From Nocardioidaceae bacterium (GTDB lineage Bacteria > Actinomycetota > Actinomycetes > Propionibacteriales > Nocardioidaceae), in the NCBI GenBank assembly GCA_020438665.1, contig JAGQUE010000013.1, positions 1 through 17,574 of the forward strand: a DNA stretch of 17,574 nt. The letters are read 5' to 3'. The notes under the pieces are model-generated. The model was given only the letters and a program-made list of their open reading frames with translations, was not told where the DNA came from and searched no databases. Shown here one piece after another: positions 1-6,070 of the stretch. The translations under genes were made by a program, and so were the position numbers. How positions within the stretch are numbered: the first letter of the stretch is position 1; each line of letters begins with the position of its first letter.

Positions 1-1505
1 CCGTCGCACTCGAAGCAGTTGCCGCAGGACAGACATCGGCCGGCCTCATATCTCGCCTCGGCGTCGGTCAGCCCGGCCACCACCTCGTCGAATGCCTGCA
101 CGCGCACCGACGGGTCGAGCTCGCTCTGCTGGCGTTGGGTGTGGTCGCCGAAGTACCACAGGTGCAGCTTGTCGAGCGTGGCGACCTCGTGCTTGGGGCG
201 GCCGGGACCGAAGCCCCCGCGCAGCCAGGCGTCGATGTTGCGCGCGGCCTTCTTGCCGTGACCCACGCCGATGGTGACGGTCCGCTCGGACGGGACGGCG
301 TCGCCCCCGGCGAACACGCCGGGCGCTCCGGTCATCAGCGTCAGCGGGTCGACCTGGACGACGTCGCCGTCGAACTGGACCCCCGGCACGCCGGCCAGGA
401 AGCGGGTGTCGCTCTCCTGGCCGAGGGCCAGGATGACCGTGTCGGCGGCGAGCGTCTCGAACCGGCCGGTGCCGTGCGGCTTGCCGTGCTCGTCGAGCTC
501 CTGCACCTCGACGGTGAGCTGGTGCTCGTCCATCGACGCGATGGTGCGCAGCCAGTTGATGCGGACGCCCTCCTCCTCCGCCTCTGCGGCCTCCTGCTCG
601 TGGGCGGGCATCTGGTCGCGGGTGCGGCGATAGACGATCACCGTGTCCTCCGCGCCGAGCCGACGGGCCACCCGGGCGGCGTCCATCGCGGTGTTGCCGC
701 CGCCATAGACCGCGACCCGGTCGCCGAGCTGGGGCTGCTCCCCGGACTCCACCTGGCGCAGGAAGGTGACGGCATCGAGCACCTTGCTGACGTCCTGGTT
801 GGGGATGTCTACCCGCTTGGAGAGGTGGGCGCCGACCGCGACGAACGCCGCGTCGAAGCCGCCCTCGGTCATCTCCGACTGGAGGTCGGTGACGACGTGA
901 TCCTGCTCGAAGCGCACGCCGAGGTGGGCGATCCGGCGGATCTCGGCGTCGAGCACCCGACGCGGCAGCCGATAGGAGGGGATGCCATAGCGCATCATCC
1001 CGCCGGCCAGCGGTGAGTTGTCCCGGACGACGACCTCGTGCCCCAACCGGGCGAGGTGGTAGGCGGCCGACAGGCCGCTCGGGCCGGCGCCGACCACGAG
1101 CACCCGTCGGCCGGTGCGGTTGCGCGGCACCTCGAAGGACCAGTCGCGGTCGATGGCGGTGTCACCCAGGAAGCGCTCCACCGCGTGGATCGAGACCGAG
1201 CCGTCCATGAGGCCCCGGTTGCACGCGCTCTCGCACGGGTGGTAGCAGACCCGGCCGTGGATCGCGGGGAACGGGTTGTCCACGGTCAGCTGCCGCCAGG
1301 CGTCCTCGTGGCGGCCGGCCTTGGCGAGCGAGAGCCAGGCCTGGATGTTCTCGCCCGCGGGACAGCCGGCGTTGCACGGCGGGAGCAGGTCGACATAGAC
1401 CGGCCGCTGCGTGCGCACGGGTCCTGACCGCCGACGTCCAGAGCCGAGCGCACTGAGCGGCGCCACGTCCTCGCTGGGCTGGTGACTGTTCTGCTCCTCG
1501 ACCAC
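1..1505 (-). CDS. GltD-like NAD(P)H-dependent FAD/iron-sulfur oxidoreductase (3' end cut by window edge)
   Basis: The translation resembles the small subunit of glutamate synthase, a flavoprotein that passes electrons between NAD(P)H and iron-sulfur partners. Seen: PPCNAGCPAGENI near residues 42-54 and GRVCYHPCESAC further on (N-terminal 4Fe-4S ligands), a first Rossmann motif VLVVGAGPSGLSAAYHL, a second one VAVYGGGNTAMDAARV, a C-terminal FAD motif GVFAGGDAV, then CLSCGNCFEC at the window edge, which looks like the start of an extra ferredoxin-type cluster. No stop codon is reached. The GTG start at 1505 is chosen because GAGGAG (plus strand 1511-1516) lies 5 bases upstream. The extra C-terminal cysteines suggest a stand-alone electron-transfer subunit, perhaps for a 2-oxoacid:acceptor oxidoreductase, rather than true GltD. 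The partner would lie beyond the left edge. Family call is firm, substrate is not. Confidence 0.88.
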   Translation of the reverse strand, partial: MVEEQNSHQPSEDVAPLSALGSGRRRSGPVRTQRPVYVDLLPPCNAGCPAGENIQAWLSLAKAGRHEDAWRQLTVDNPFPAIHGRVCYHPCESACNRGLMDGSVSIHAVERFLGDTAIDRDWSFEVPRNRTGRRVLVVGAGPSGLSAAYHLARLGHEVVVRDNSPLAGGMMRYGIPSYRLPRRVLDAEIRRIAHLGVRFEQDHVVTDLQSEMTEGGFDAAFVAVGAHLSKRVDIPNQDVSKVLDAVTFLRQVESGEQPQLGDRVAVYGGGNTAMDAARVARRLGAEDTVIVYRRTRDQMPAHEQEAAEAEEEGVRINWLRTIASMDEHQLTVEVQELDEHGKPHGTGRFETLAADTVILALGQESDTRFLAGVPGVQFDGDVVQVDPLTLMTGAPGVFAGGDAVPSERTVTIGVGHGKKAARNIDAWLRGGFGPGRPKHEVATLDKLHLWYFGDHTQRQQSELDPSVRVQAFDEVVAGLTDAEARYEAGRCLSCGNCFECD

Positions 1506-1554
1506 CGGGTCTCCTCGTCGAGCCGGGCGGACGTTCCGGGCGACGTCCGTTCCG

Positions 1555-1560
1555 ACCTTA
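1555..1560 (-). promoter_or_regulatory. Candidate -10 element (TAAGGT) for the GltD-like gene
   Basis: On the minus strand TAAGGT fits the actinobacterial TANNNT consensus. It sits about 50 bases upstream of the GTG at 1505, which would give a 5' leader of roughly 40 bases carrying the GAGGAG site. A -35 candidate, CTGAGG at 1583-1578, has a 17-base spacer but is a weak match. Confidence 0.4.
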
Positions 1561-1585
1561 GACCCAGCCCGCCTCGGCCTCAGTG

Positions 1586-1598
1586 GGTTGGTCCAACC
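1586..1598. promoter_or_regulatory. Perfect inverted repeat GGTTGG-T-CCAACC in divergent intergenic region
   Basis: Six-base arms are perfectly complementary around one central T. It lies between the divergent GltD-like gene and the beta-helix gene, just upstream of the candidate minus-strand -35. The position suits an operator; no protein can be assigned to it from sequence alone. Confidence 0.35.
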
Positions 1599-1642
1599 AG
1601 CGTGATGCGGCCCTCGTCTCCGGCCGGTCGTGGGAGGCTGGG

Positions 1643-2701
1643 GTGGTGTGCACCGTCCGCCGACTCGCCCTGTCCCTGGTGGTAGCCGGCCTCATGGCCG
1701 CGGGGCTGGCGCCCGCGGCGGGTGCGACCTACGCCGCCCGCGCGGCCGAGCGCGGCGCCCGGGAGGTCGCCGTGCCTCCCGAGGGTGCACCGGTCGACAC
1801 AAGCAGCCCCGACCGGTGGGTGGGCAACGGGACGCCCACGAGCTGCACCTCCAAGGCCGTGGTGCGCGCGGTCCGGCTCGGTGGCGTCATCCGGTTCCGG
1901 TGTGGGCCGGCTCCCGTCACGATCGTGATGTCCAGGACCGCCAAGGTCGTCAACACCAGCAAGCGGGTGGTCCTCGACGGCGGCGGGCTGGTCACGCTGA
2001 GCGGCGGCGGCAAGCGCCGCATCCTCTACCAGAACACCTGTGACCCCAAGCAGACCTGGACCACCAGCCACTGCCAGGATCAGGCGACTCCCAAGCTCGT
2101 GGTCCAGAACATCTCCTTCGTCGCCGGCAACTCCACCGGGCAGAAGCAGGAGGGAGGTGGTGGCGGAGCGATCTTCGACCGGGGTGGACAGCTCAAGATC
2201 GTCAACACCACGTTCCTGCGCAATCGCTGCGACCGCACCGGCCCGGACCTCGGTGGCGCCGCGGTGAGGGTGCTCGACCAGTTCCAGGACCGGCCCGTCT
2301 ATGTCGTCGGCAGCACCTTCCGCAAGGGCGTCTGCAGCAACGGGGGCGCGCTCTCGAGCATCGGGGTCTCGTGGGCGGTCTATAACAGCGTCTTCACCGA
2401 CAACCGGGCGATCGGCCACGGTGCCAACCCGCCCCGACGTGGCACCCCGGGCGGCGGCTCCGGTGCCGCGATCTACAACGACGGCAACACCATGCGCCTC
2501 TATGTCGCCGGGACGACGATGACCGGCAACCACGCCAAGGAGGGTGGCGGCGCCATCTTCTATGTCAGCAACGACCGCTCCGGCACCGTGCGGATCACCT
2601 GGTCGACCCTGCAGGACAACCCCAGCGACGGCTTCGAGACGCAGCCGGGGATCTTCTTCCTCGGCCGGTCGCTGAAGGTGACCCACGCGATCGTGCGGTG
2701 A
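1643..2701 (+). CDS. Secreted right-handed beta-helix protein with Pmp-like repeats
   Basis: About 352 residues. The N-terminus (VVCTVRRLALSLVVAGLMAA, then GLAPAAGATYA) is a Sec signal peptide with a basic n-region, hydrophobic core and AxA-type site. The mature part repeats short motifs: GGAIF (near 174), GGAAV (204), GGALS (234), GAAIY (about 275), GGAIF (302), paired with strand-turn motifs FLRN (191-194), FTDN (251-254) and MTGN. This GGA[IVL]/FxxN alternation is the pattern of chlamydial Pmp-type and other parallel beta-helices. Several cysteines (SCTS, FRCG, NTCD, SHCQ, NRCD, GVCS) could form disulfides outside the cell. GTG 1643 (or 1646) is preferred over an upstream GTG at 1583 because GGGAGG at 1632-1637 lies 5-8 bases upstream and the signal peptide begins there. 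Ligand or enzymatic activity unknown; polysaccharide binding or cleavage is a guess. Confidence 0.8.
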   Translation: MVCTVRRLALSLVVAGLMAAGLAPAAGATYAARAAERGAREVAVPPEGAPVDTSSPDRWVGNGTPTSCTSKAVVRAVRLGGVIRFRCGPAPVTIVMSRTAKVVNTSKRVVLDGGGLVTLSGGGKRRILYQNTCDPKQTWTTSHCQDQATPKLVVQNISFVAGNSTGQKQEGGGGGAIFDRGGQLKIVNTTFLRNRCDRTGPDLGGAAVRVLDQFQDRPVYVVGSTFRKGVCSNGGALSSIGVSWAVYNSVFTDNRAIGHGANPPRRGTPGGGSGAAIYNDGNTMRLYVAGTTMTGNHAKEGGGAIFYVSNDRSGTVRITWSTLQDNPSDGFETQPGIFFLGRSLKVTHAIVR

Positions 2702-2707
2702 CCCGGC

Positions 2708-2721
2708 CGCTGAGCGCAGCG
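2708..2721 (+). terminator. Weak hairpin after the beta-helix gene
   Basis: CGCTG-AGCG-CAGCG can fold into a 5-bp stem with a 4-base loop starting 7 bases after the stop codon. There is no T-tract. It may be a weak terminator or chance. Confidence 0.25.
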
Positions 2722-2758
2722 TGGGGCCAGGCAACCCTGTCCCGGGGTCGCGGTCGGC

Positions 2759-2764
2759 TAGCGT
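2759..2764 (+). promoter_or_regulatory. Leaderless -10 (TAGCGT) of tetR paralogue 1
   Basis: TAGCGT matches TANNNT and is followed by six bases and then the GTG start, so transcription should begin at or next to the start codon. There is no Shine-Dalgarno sequence. The block TAGCGTCG is repeated identically in front of the next two tetR genes. Confidence 0.65.
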
Positions 2765-2770
2765 CGCCCC

Positions 2771-3394
2771 GTGGGTGAGAACAGATCTCCGCGGCTCGGG
2801 CGGCCGCCGCTTCACAACCGCGACGACCTGCTCGACTGTGCGGCGCGGGTCGTGGTCGAGCGCGGCTATGACGGCATGCGCTACCAGGACCTGAGCGACG
2901 CCTCCGGTGTGCCCGTCGCGAGCCTGCGCCACTACTTCCCGACCATCGACGGCCTGCGTCACGAGGCGCTGACCCACTCGATCCGTGCCGAGCTCGCCAT
3001 GCTGGAGACGCTCGCCGGGCAGTTCGACGAGCCGTGGGAGCAGTTGTGCCAGTTCGTCCGTCACGCGATCGGCGTCGACGAGCACGCGCGCCGTCACAGC
3101 TGGCTGTTGTGGTTGGAGTACTGGCGGATCGCCGCCAGGGACGCCAGCTTGGGGCCGATCGCCGAAGAGGTCTATGACGCCTGGAACGGCGTCGTCCAGC
3201 GGATCATCGAGCGCGGGGTCGTCGACGGCTCGTTCGACCTCGGCGACCTGACCGCGGCCGACGCCGCGTTCCAGGCCAGCGCCTTCGTCGATGCCGTCGG
3301 TCCCAGCATCGCGATCGCCCCCGAGGATGACGCGCTCGCCGAGCGCCTCCTCGCCCAGGTGGAGTCCGCCACGCGGCGGTTGGTGGGCCGCTGA
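2771..3394 (+). CDS. TetR family regulator, tandem paralogue 1
   Basis: 207 residues, usual TetR length. N-terminal HTH domain at about residues 18-62: a GRPP segment, LLDCAARVVVERGYDGMRYQ, then helix-turn-helix with DLSDASGVPVASLRHYF. The C-terminal ligand domain has PWEQLCQFVRH and the block SWLLWLEYWRIAARD, which resembles the BetI-like C-terminal class (tryptophan-rich). First of three adjacent homologues; its recognition helix (GVPVASLRHYFPTIDGLR) is identical to that of paralogue 3. GTG at 2771 is the start because it is in frame and sits six bases after a TAGCGT -10, with no ribosome binding site. Ligand and targets unknown. The neighbouring peptidase downstream of paralogue 3 is the most obvious candidate target. 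Confidence 0.93.
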   Translation: MGENRSPRLGRPPLHNRDDLLDCAARVVVERGYDGMRYQDLSDASGVPVASLRHYFPTIDGLRHEALTHSIRAELAMLETLAGQFDEPWEQLCQFVRHAIGVDEHARRHSWLLWLEYWRIAARDASLGPIAEEVYDAWNGVVQRIIERGVVDGSFDLGDLTAADAAFQASAFVDAVGPSIAIAPEDDALAERLLAQVESATRRLVGR

Positions 3395-3414
3395 ACCGAT
3401 CATCGCGGGTCCGC

Positions 3415-3420
3415 TAGCGT
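3415..3420 (+). promoter_or_regulatory. Leaderless -10 (TAGCGT) of tetR paralogue 2
   Basis: Same TAGCGTCG block and same 6-base distance to GTG (3427) as in paralogues 1 and 3. It lies within the 32-base gap after tetR paralogue 1, so paralogue 2 can be transcribed separately. A weak -35 (CTGAAC, 3391-3396) overlaps the preceding stop codon. Confidence 0.6.
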
Positions 3421-3426
3421 CGCGGT

Positions 3427-4071
3427 GTGGCTGACACCGATGCCCCCCGTCGTGGGCGCCCTCCGGTCCACGATCGTGCCGAGCTGCTCGACGTGGCCGC
3501 CAGGGTCGTGGTGGAGCGTGGTTATGACGGGCTGAGGTTCCAGGACGTCGCGGTCGCCAGCGGTGTCCCCGCGGCCAGCCTGCGTCACTACTTCCCGACC
3601 ATCGGAGCGTTGCGTCACGAGGCGCTGATGCACTCGGTGAGACGCGAGATGGAGCAGCTCGAGGAACAGGTCGCTCGCCACGACGACCCGTGGGACCAGA
3701 TCCGCGAGATCATCATCTTCTCCCTCGGCACCGATGCTGCCATGCGCCGACACAGCTGGCTGTTGTGGCTGGAGTACTGGCGGGCCGCCGCCCGCGACGA
3801 GGTCCTCGCCCGCCACTCCGACGTGATCGACGCGGAGTGGACGGCGATGACCCTGCGCGCCGTACGCGCGGGCGTGGCGGCCGGCAGCTTCCGGCTCGAC
3901 CAGCCCGAGGAGCGCGCCGCCTATGAGGTCAGCATCCTCACCGACGGGGCGGGCCTTGCCATCGCCATCGAGCCCGACAACGACGAGCTGGCCGCGGCGC
4001 AGATCGAGCACGTGCTGCGAGCGGCCCGGCGGATGCTCGGCGTGTCAGCCCCCACAACCCCCCGGGTTTGA
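3427..4071 (+). CDS. TetR family regulator, tandem paralogue 2
   Basis: 214 residues. HTH domain: RRGRPPVHDRAELLDVAARV followed by VVERGYDGLRFQDVAVASGVPAASLRHYFPTIGALRHEAL (read in two parts, residues about 8-70). The C-terminal block SWLLWLEYWRAAARDE is shared with both neighbours. It is the most diverged of the three in the recognition helix (GVPAASLRHYFPTIGALR) and in the second half. The basic RRGRPP segment before helix 1 looks like the AT-hook-like arm of some TetR proteins, able to reach the minor groove. GTG 3427 is preferred over the out-of-frame GTG at 3425 and follows the leaderless -10. Function in detail unknown. Confidence 0.92.
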   Translation: MADTDAPRRGRPPVHDRAELLDVAARVVVERGYDGLRFQDVAVASGVPAASLRHYFPTIGALRHEALMHSVRREMEQLEEQVARHDDPWDQIREIIIFSLGTDAAMRRHSWLLWLEYWRAAARDEVLARHSDVIDAEWTAMTLRAVRAGVAAGSFRLDQPEERAAYEVSILTDGAGLAIAIEPDNDELAAAQIEHVLRAARRMLGVSAPTTPRV

Positions 4072-4091
4072 TGGAAGTGCCATCCGTTTCC

Positions 4092-4099
4092 AACCGGTT
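4092..4099. promoter_or_regulatory. Palindrome AACCGGTT upstream of tetR paralogue 3
   Basis: A perfect 8-base palindrome inside TTCCAACCGGTTCCG in the 119-base gap between tetR paralogues 2 and 3. A related sequence, GAACGGTTC, recurs at 4163-4171 between the -35 and -10. The shared AAC(C)GGTT core makes both operator candidates. Confidence 0.3.
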
Positions 4100-4105
4100 C
4101 CGTTG

Positions 4106-4120
4106 TGATGTGCGACATCA
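4106..4120. promoter_or_regulatory. Perfect inverted repeat TGATGT-GCG-ACATCA upstream of tetR paralogue 3
   Basis: Six-base arms pair perfectly around a 3-base centre, the size and form of many TetR or GntR operators. It ends 58 bases before the -10 of tetR paralogue 3. The surrounding 119-base gap is richer in A/T than the coding sequence and holds two more short palindromes, so this looks like a regulatory region. Confidence 0.45.
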
Positions 4121-4155
4121 ACCTGCGGATTTCCCGACGCGGGTGTCACGATCCG

Positions 4156-4184
4156 CTGACTGGAACGGTTCTGTCTAGTAGCGT
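4156..4184 (+). promoter_or_regulatory. Leaderless promoter of tetR paralogue 3 (CTGACT - 17 - TAGCGT)
   Basis: CTGACT at 4156-4161 (four of six to TTGACA), a 17-base spacer, then TAGCGT at 4179-4184, six bases before GTG 4191. This is the best complete promoter of the three cassettes. The spacer contains GAACGGTTC (4163-4171), a 4+1+4 palindrome placed where a repressor would block polymerase. Confidence 0.6.
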
Positions 4185-4190
4185 CGAGGT

Positions 4191-4835
4191 GTGGCCGAGA
4201 ACCTAGCTCGGAGACGTGGCCGGCCCCCGGTACACAATCGCGAGGACTTGTTGGAGCGCGCAGCCGCCGTGGTGGTCGAGCGCGGCTATGAGGGTCTGCG
4301 CTACCAGGACGTCAGCCTGGCGACCGGTGTCCCCGTGGCGAGCCTGCGCCACTACTTCCCCACCATCGACGGCCTGCGCAACGAAGCCCTCACCCAGTCG
4401 ATCCAGGACGAGATGGCGATGCTCAGGACCGCCACGGAGTCGGTGGACGACCCGTGGGAGCAGCTGTGCGTGTTCATCCGCCACTCCCTCGGCGTCGATG
4501 AGCGCTCACGTCGCTACAGCTGGCTGCTGTGGCTGGAGTACTGGCGAAGCGCCGCGCGCGACCCCGACCTGGTCTGGATGACCGACCAGGTCAACACCGC
4601 CTGGGCCCAGCTGGTCCAGTCGATCGTCCAGGCAGGCATCCGCGGCGGTCGCTTCACCATCCAGGGCTCCGTCGAGGACGCCGCCTTCGACATCAGCGCG
4701 ATCATCGACGGCATCGGGCCCCAGCTGGTGATGGACTCCGCCAACGAGGAGGTCGCCGAGCACGGGTTCGACCGCGCCATCACGGCGGTCCGTCGGGTCC
4801 TCGGGGTGAGTGAGACCGACTGCCCCGATGTGTGA
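4191..4835 (+). CDS. TetR family regulator, tandem paralogue 3
   Basis: 214 residues. RRRGRPPVHNREDLLERAAA, then VVVERGYEGLRYQDVSLATG and VPVASLRHYFPTIDGLR form the HTH domain; the recognition helix is identical to paralogue 1. The C-terminal domain has DPWEQLCVFIRHSLGVDE and SWLLWLEYWRSAARD as in the others. The gene's end overlaps the next gene by 8 bases (GATGTGTGA holds both the peptidase ATG and this stop), so regulator and peptidase are almost certainly co-transcribed and translationally coupled. Start GTG 4191 follows the conserved TAGCGT box with no ribosome binding site. Inferred role: autoregulator of the regulator-peptidase pair; effector unknown. Confidence 0.93.
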   Translation: MAENLARRRGRPPVHNREDLLERAAAVVVERGYEGLRYQDVSLATGVPVASLRHYFPTIDGLRNEALTQSIQDEMAMLRTATESVDDPWEQLCVFIRHSLGVDERSRRYSWLLWLEYWRSAARDPDLVWMTDQVNTAWAQLVQSIVQAGIRGGRFTIQGSVEDAAFDISAIIDGIGPQLVMDSANEEVAEHGFDRAITAVRRVLGVSETDCPDV

Positions 4836-6024
4836 CACCTTCGTCTCGCTGACCGATGACGGGGTGCTGCTCGCCAAGAACAGCGACCGCGACGTCAACG
4901 AGGCGCAGACGGTGCGCTGGCATGCCGCCGCCGACCACACCGCGGGGTCGCCCCTGACCACGACGTGGTCGACCATCGAGCAGGTCGCCCACACGCACGC
5001 GATCGCGGTCTCCCAGCCCTGGTGGATGTGGGGCGCCGAGATGGGCGCCAACGAGCACGGCGTGACCATCGGCAACGAGGCGGTCTTCACCCGGCGCACC
5101 GGCCGGCCCCGGCGCAGCGACGGCGCGCTCCTCGGCATGGACCTGCTGCGGCTGGCGCTCGAGCGCGCCACGACCCGCCACGAGGCCCTCGAGGTGATCG
5201 TCTCCCTCCTGGAGCAGCACGGGCAGGGCGGCTCCGCCAGCCACGAGCACCCGCGGTTCCGCTACGACAACTCCTACCTCGTCGCCGACCCCGGCGGAGC
5301 CGTCGTCCTCGAGACGGCCGGGCGCCGATGGGCGGCCGAGGAGGTGACCGGGCCGGCCCGGTCGATCTCCAACGGGCTGACCATCGCCGGCTTCGCGGAG
5401 CGCTACGCCGATCCCCTGCGCGGCCGCATCGCCCAGTGCGCCGTACGCCGTGACCGGACGACCGCGATCGCCCGCAAGGCCGACGCCGTGGCGGCGATGA
5501 TCGCCGGACTGCGCGACCATGGCGGGAGCGCAGGTCCGGAGTACTCCTGGGTCAACGGCGCCCTCAGCGCCCCCTGCGCCCACGCCGGCGGACTCGTCAC
5601 CTCGACCCAGAGCACCGCCTCGTGGGTGGCGGACCTCCGCGGGGAGCACCGCCACTGGGTCACGATGACCTCGGCACCGTGCACCGGACTGTTCCGGCCG
5701 GTCACCGTCGACCGGCCGCTGGCCGAGGACGTGGTCGGCAACCGTTTCGACGGCGCGTCCGCGTGGTGGCGCCACGAGCTGGTCCACCGGGTCGCCCTGC
5801 GCGACCTGCCCCAGGCGCTCGACCTCTATCGCGACGAGCGCGACGCCACCGAGCGGGCGTGGCTCGCGGACCCCCCTGACCCGGGCGAGGCCGCTGCGGA
5901 GGCAGCCCGGCTGGACCGCTGGTGGGCCGGCCTGGTGGCCGGGGCCGAGCTCAGCGACACGCGGCCGGCGTGGCTGCGGCGACTCTGGTCGCGCTGGGAC
6001 GCCGCTGCCGTGCTGCCCGCCTGA
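4828..6024 (+). CDS. Peptidase C69 / secernin-like dipeptidase (Ntn-hydrolase fold)
   Basis: 398 residues. The protein begins Met-Cys-Asp-Thr-Phe; in family C69 the cysteine right after Met becomes the N-terminal nucleophile once Met is removed. Typical motifs follow: LLAKNSDRDVNEAQ (about 17-30), WWMWGAEMGANEHGVTIGNE, DNSYLVADPGGAVVLET (about 150), SISNGLTI and TMTSAPCTGLFRPV. Length and motif order fit secernin-type dipeptidases, which cleave short peptides or act as amidases in the cytoplasm; there is no signal peptide. ATG 4828 is chosen over an upstream in-frame GTG at 4810 because only it places Cys at position 2. There is no nearby Shine-Dalgarno; GGGGTGAG at about 4804-4811 is 16 bases away, so translation is probably coupled to tetR paralogue 3. 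Substrate unknown. Confidence 0.88.
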   Translation: MCDTFVSLTDDGVLLAKNSDRDVNEAQTVRWHAAADHTAGSPLTTTWSTIEQVAHTHAIAVSQPWWMWGAEMGANEHGVTIGNEAVFTRRTGRPRRSDGALLGMDLLRLALERATTRHEALEVIVSLLEQHGQGGSASHEHPRFRYDNSYLVADPGGAVVLETAGRRWAAEEVTGPARSISNGLTIAGFAERYADPLRGRIAQCAVRRDRTTAIARKADAVAAMIAGLRDHGGSAGPEYSWVNGALSAPCAHAGGLVTSTQSTASWVADLRGEHRHWVTMTSAPCTGLFRPVTVDRPLAEDVVGNRFDGASAWWRHELVHRVALRDLPQALDLYRDERDATERAWLADPPDPGEAAAEAARLDRWWAGLVAGAELSDTRPAWLRRLWSRWDAAAVLPA

Positions 6025-6048
6025 TCTCGCCTGCCCGCCTGATCGCGA
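6013..6048. repeat. 18-base tandem near-duplication spanning the peptidase stop codon
   Basis: CTGCCCGCCTGATC occurs at 6013-6026 and again at 6031-6044, one period of 18 bases apart. The unit includes the TGA stop of the peptidase, so the second copy carries a spare in-frame stop. It probably arose by slippage in the convergent gap. Confidence 0.75.
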
Positions 6049-6050
6049 CG

Positions 6051-6070
6051 GACGCCGGGCGTCAGCTGAC
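6051..6070. terminator. Overlapping palindromes between convergent genes, possible two-way terminator
   Basis: GACGCC-G-GGCGTC (6051-6063) and GTCAGCTGAC (6061-6070) are perfect palindromes that overlap at the end of the ABC permease gene. The convergent arrangement with the peptidase makes a bidirectional stop plausible. There is no T-tract, and the first arm has little loop, so the assignment is weak. Confidence 0.3.

Noticed and set aside
135..1016. 293-codon plus-strand frame opposite the GltD-like gene
   Set aside because: The minus strand encodes clear Rossmann and cysteine motifs; the plus frame has none.
1583..1642. Earlier GTG start for the beta-helix protein
   Set aside because: It would put 20 non-hydrophobic residues before the signal peptide, lacks a ribosome binding site and overlaps an operator-like palindrome.
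1580..3403. 607-codon open frame on the minus strand opposite the beta-helix and first tetR genes
   Set aside because: Composition is Arg/Gly/Asp/His-rich with no recognisable domain, and it opposes two genes with clear family motifs. It is a typical antisense shadow in GC-rich DNA.
2759..4190. Repeated TAGCGTCG blocks as mobile element ends
   Set aside because: They have fixed spacing to GTG starts, no inverted terminal repeats or transposase nearby, and fit -10 elements.
6013..6048. 18-base direct repeat as a phage or element attachment site
   Set aside because: The copies are adjacent, with no integrase or tRNA in the window.
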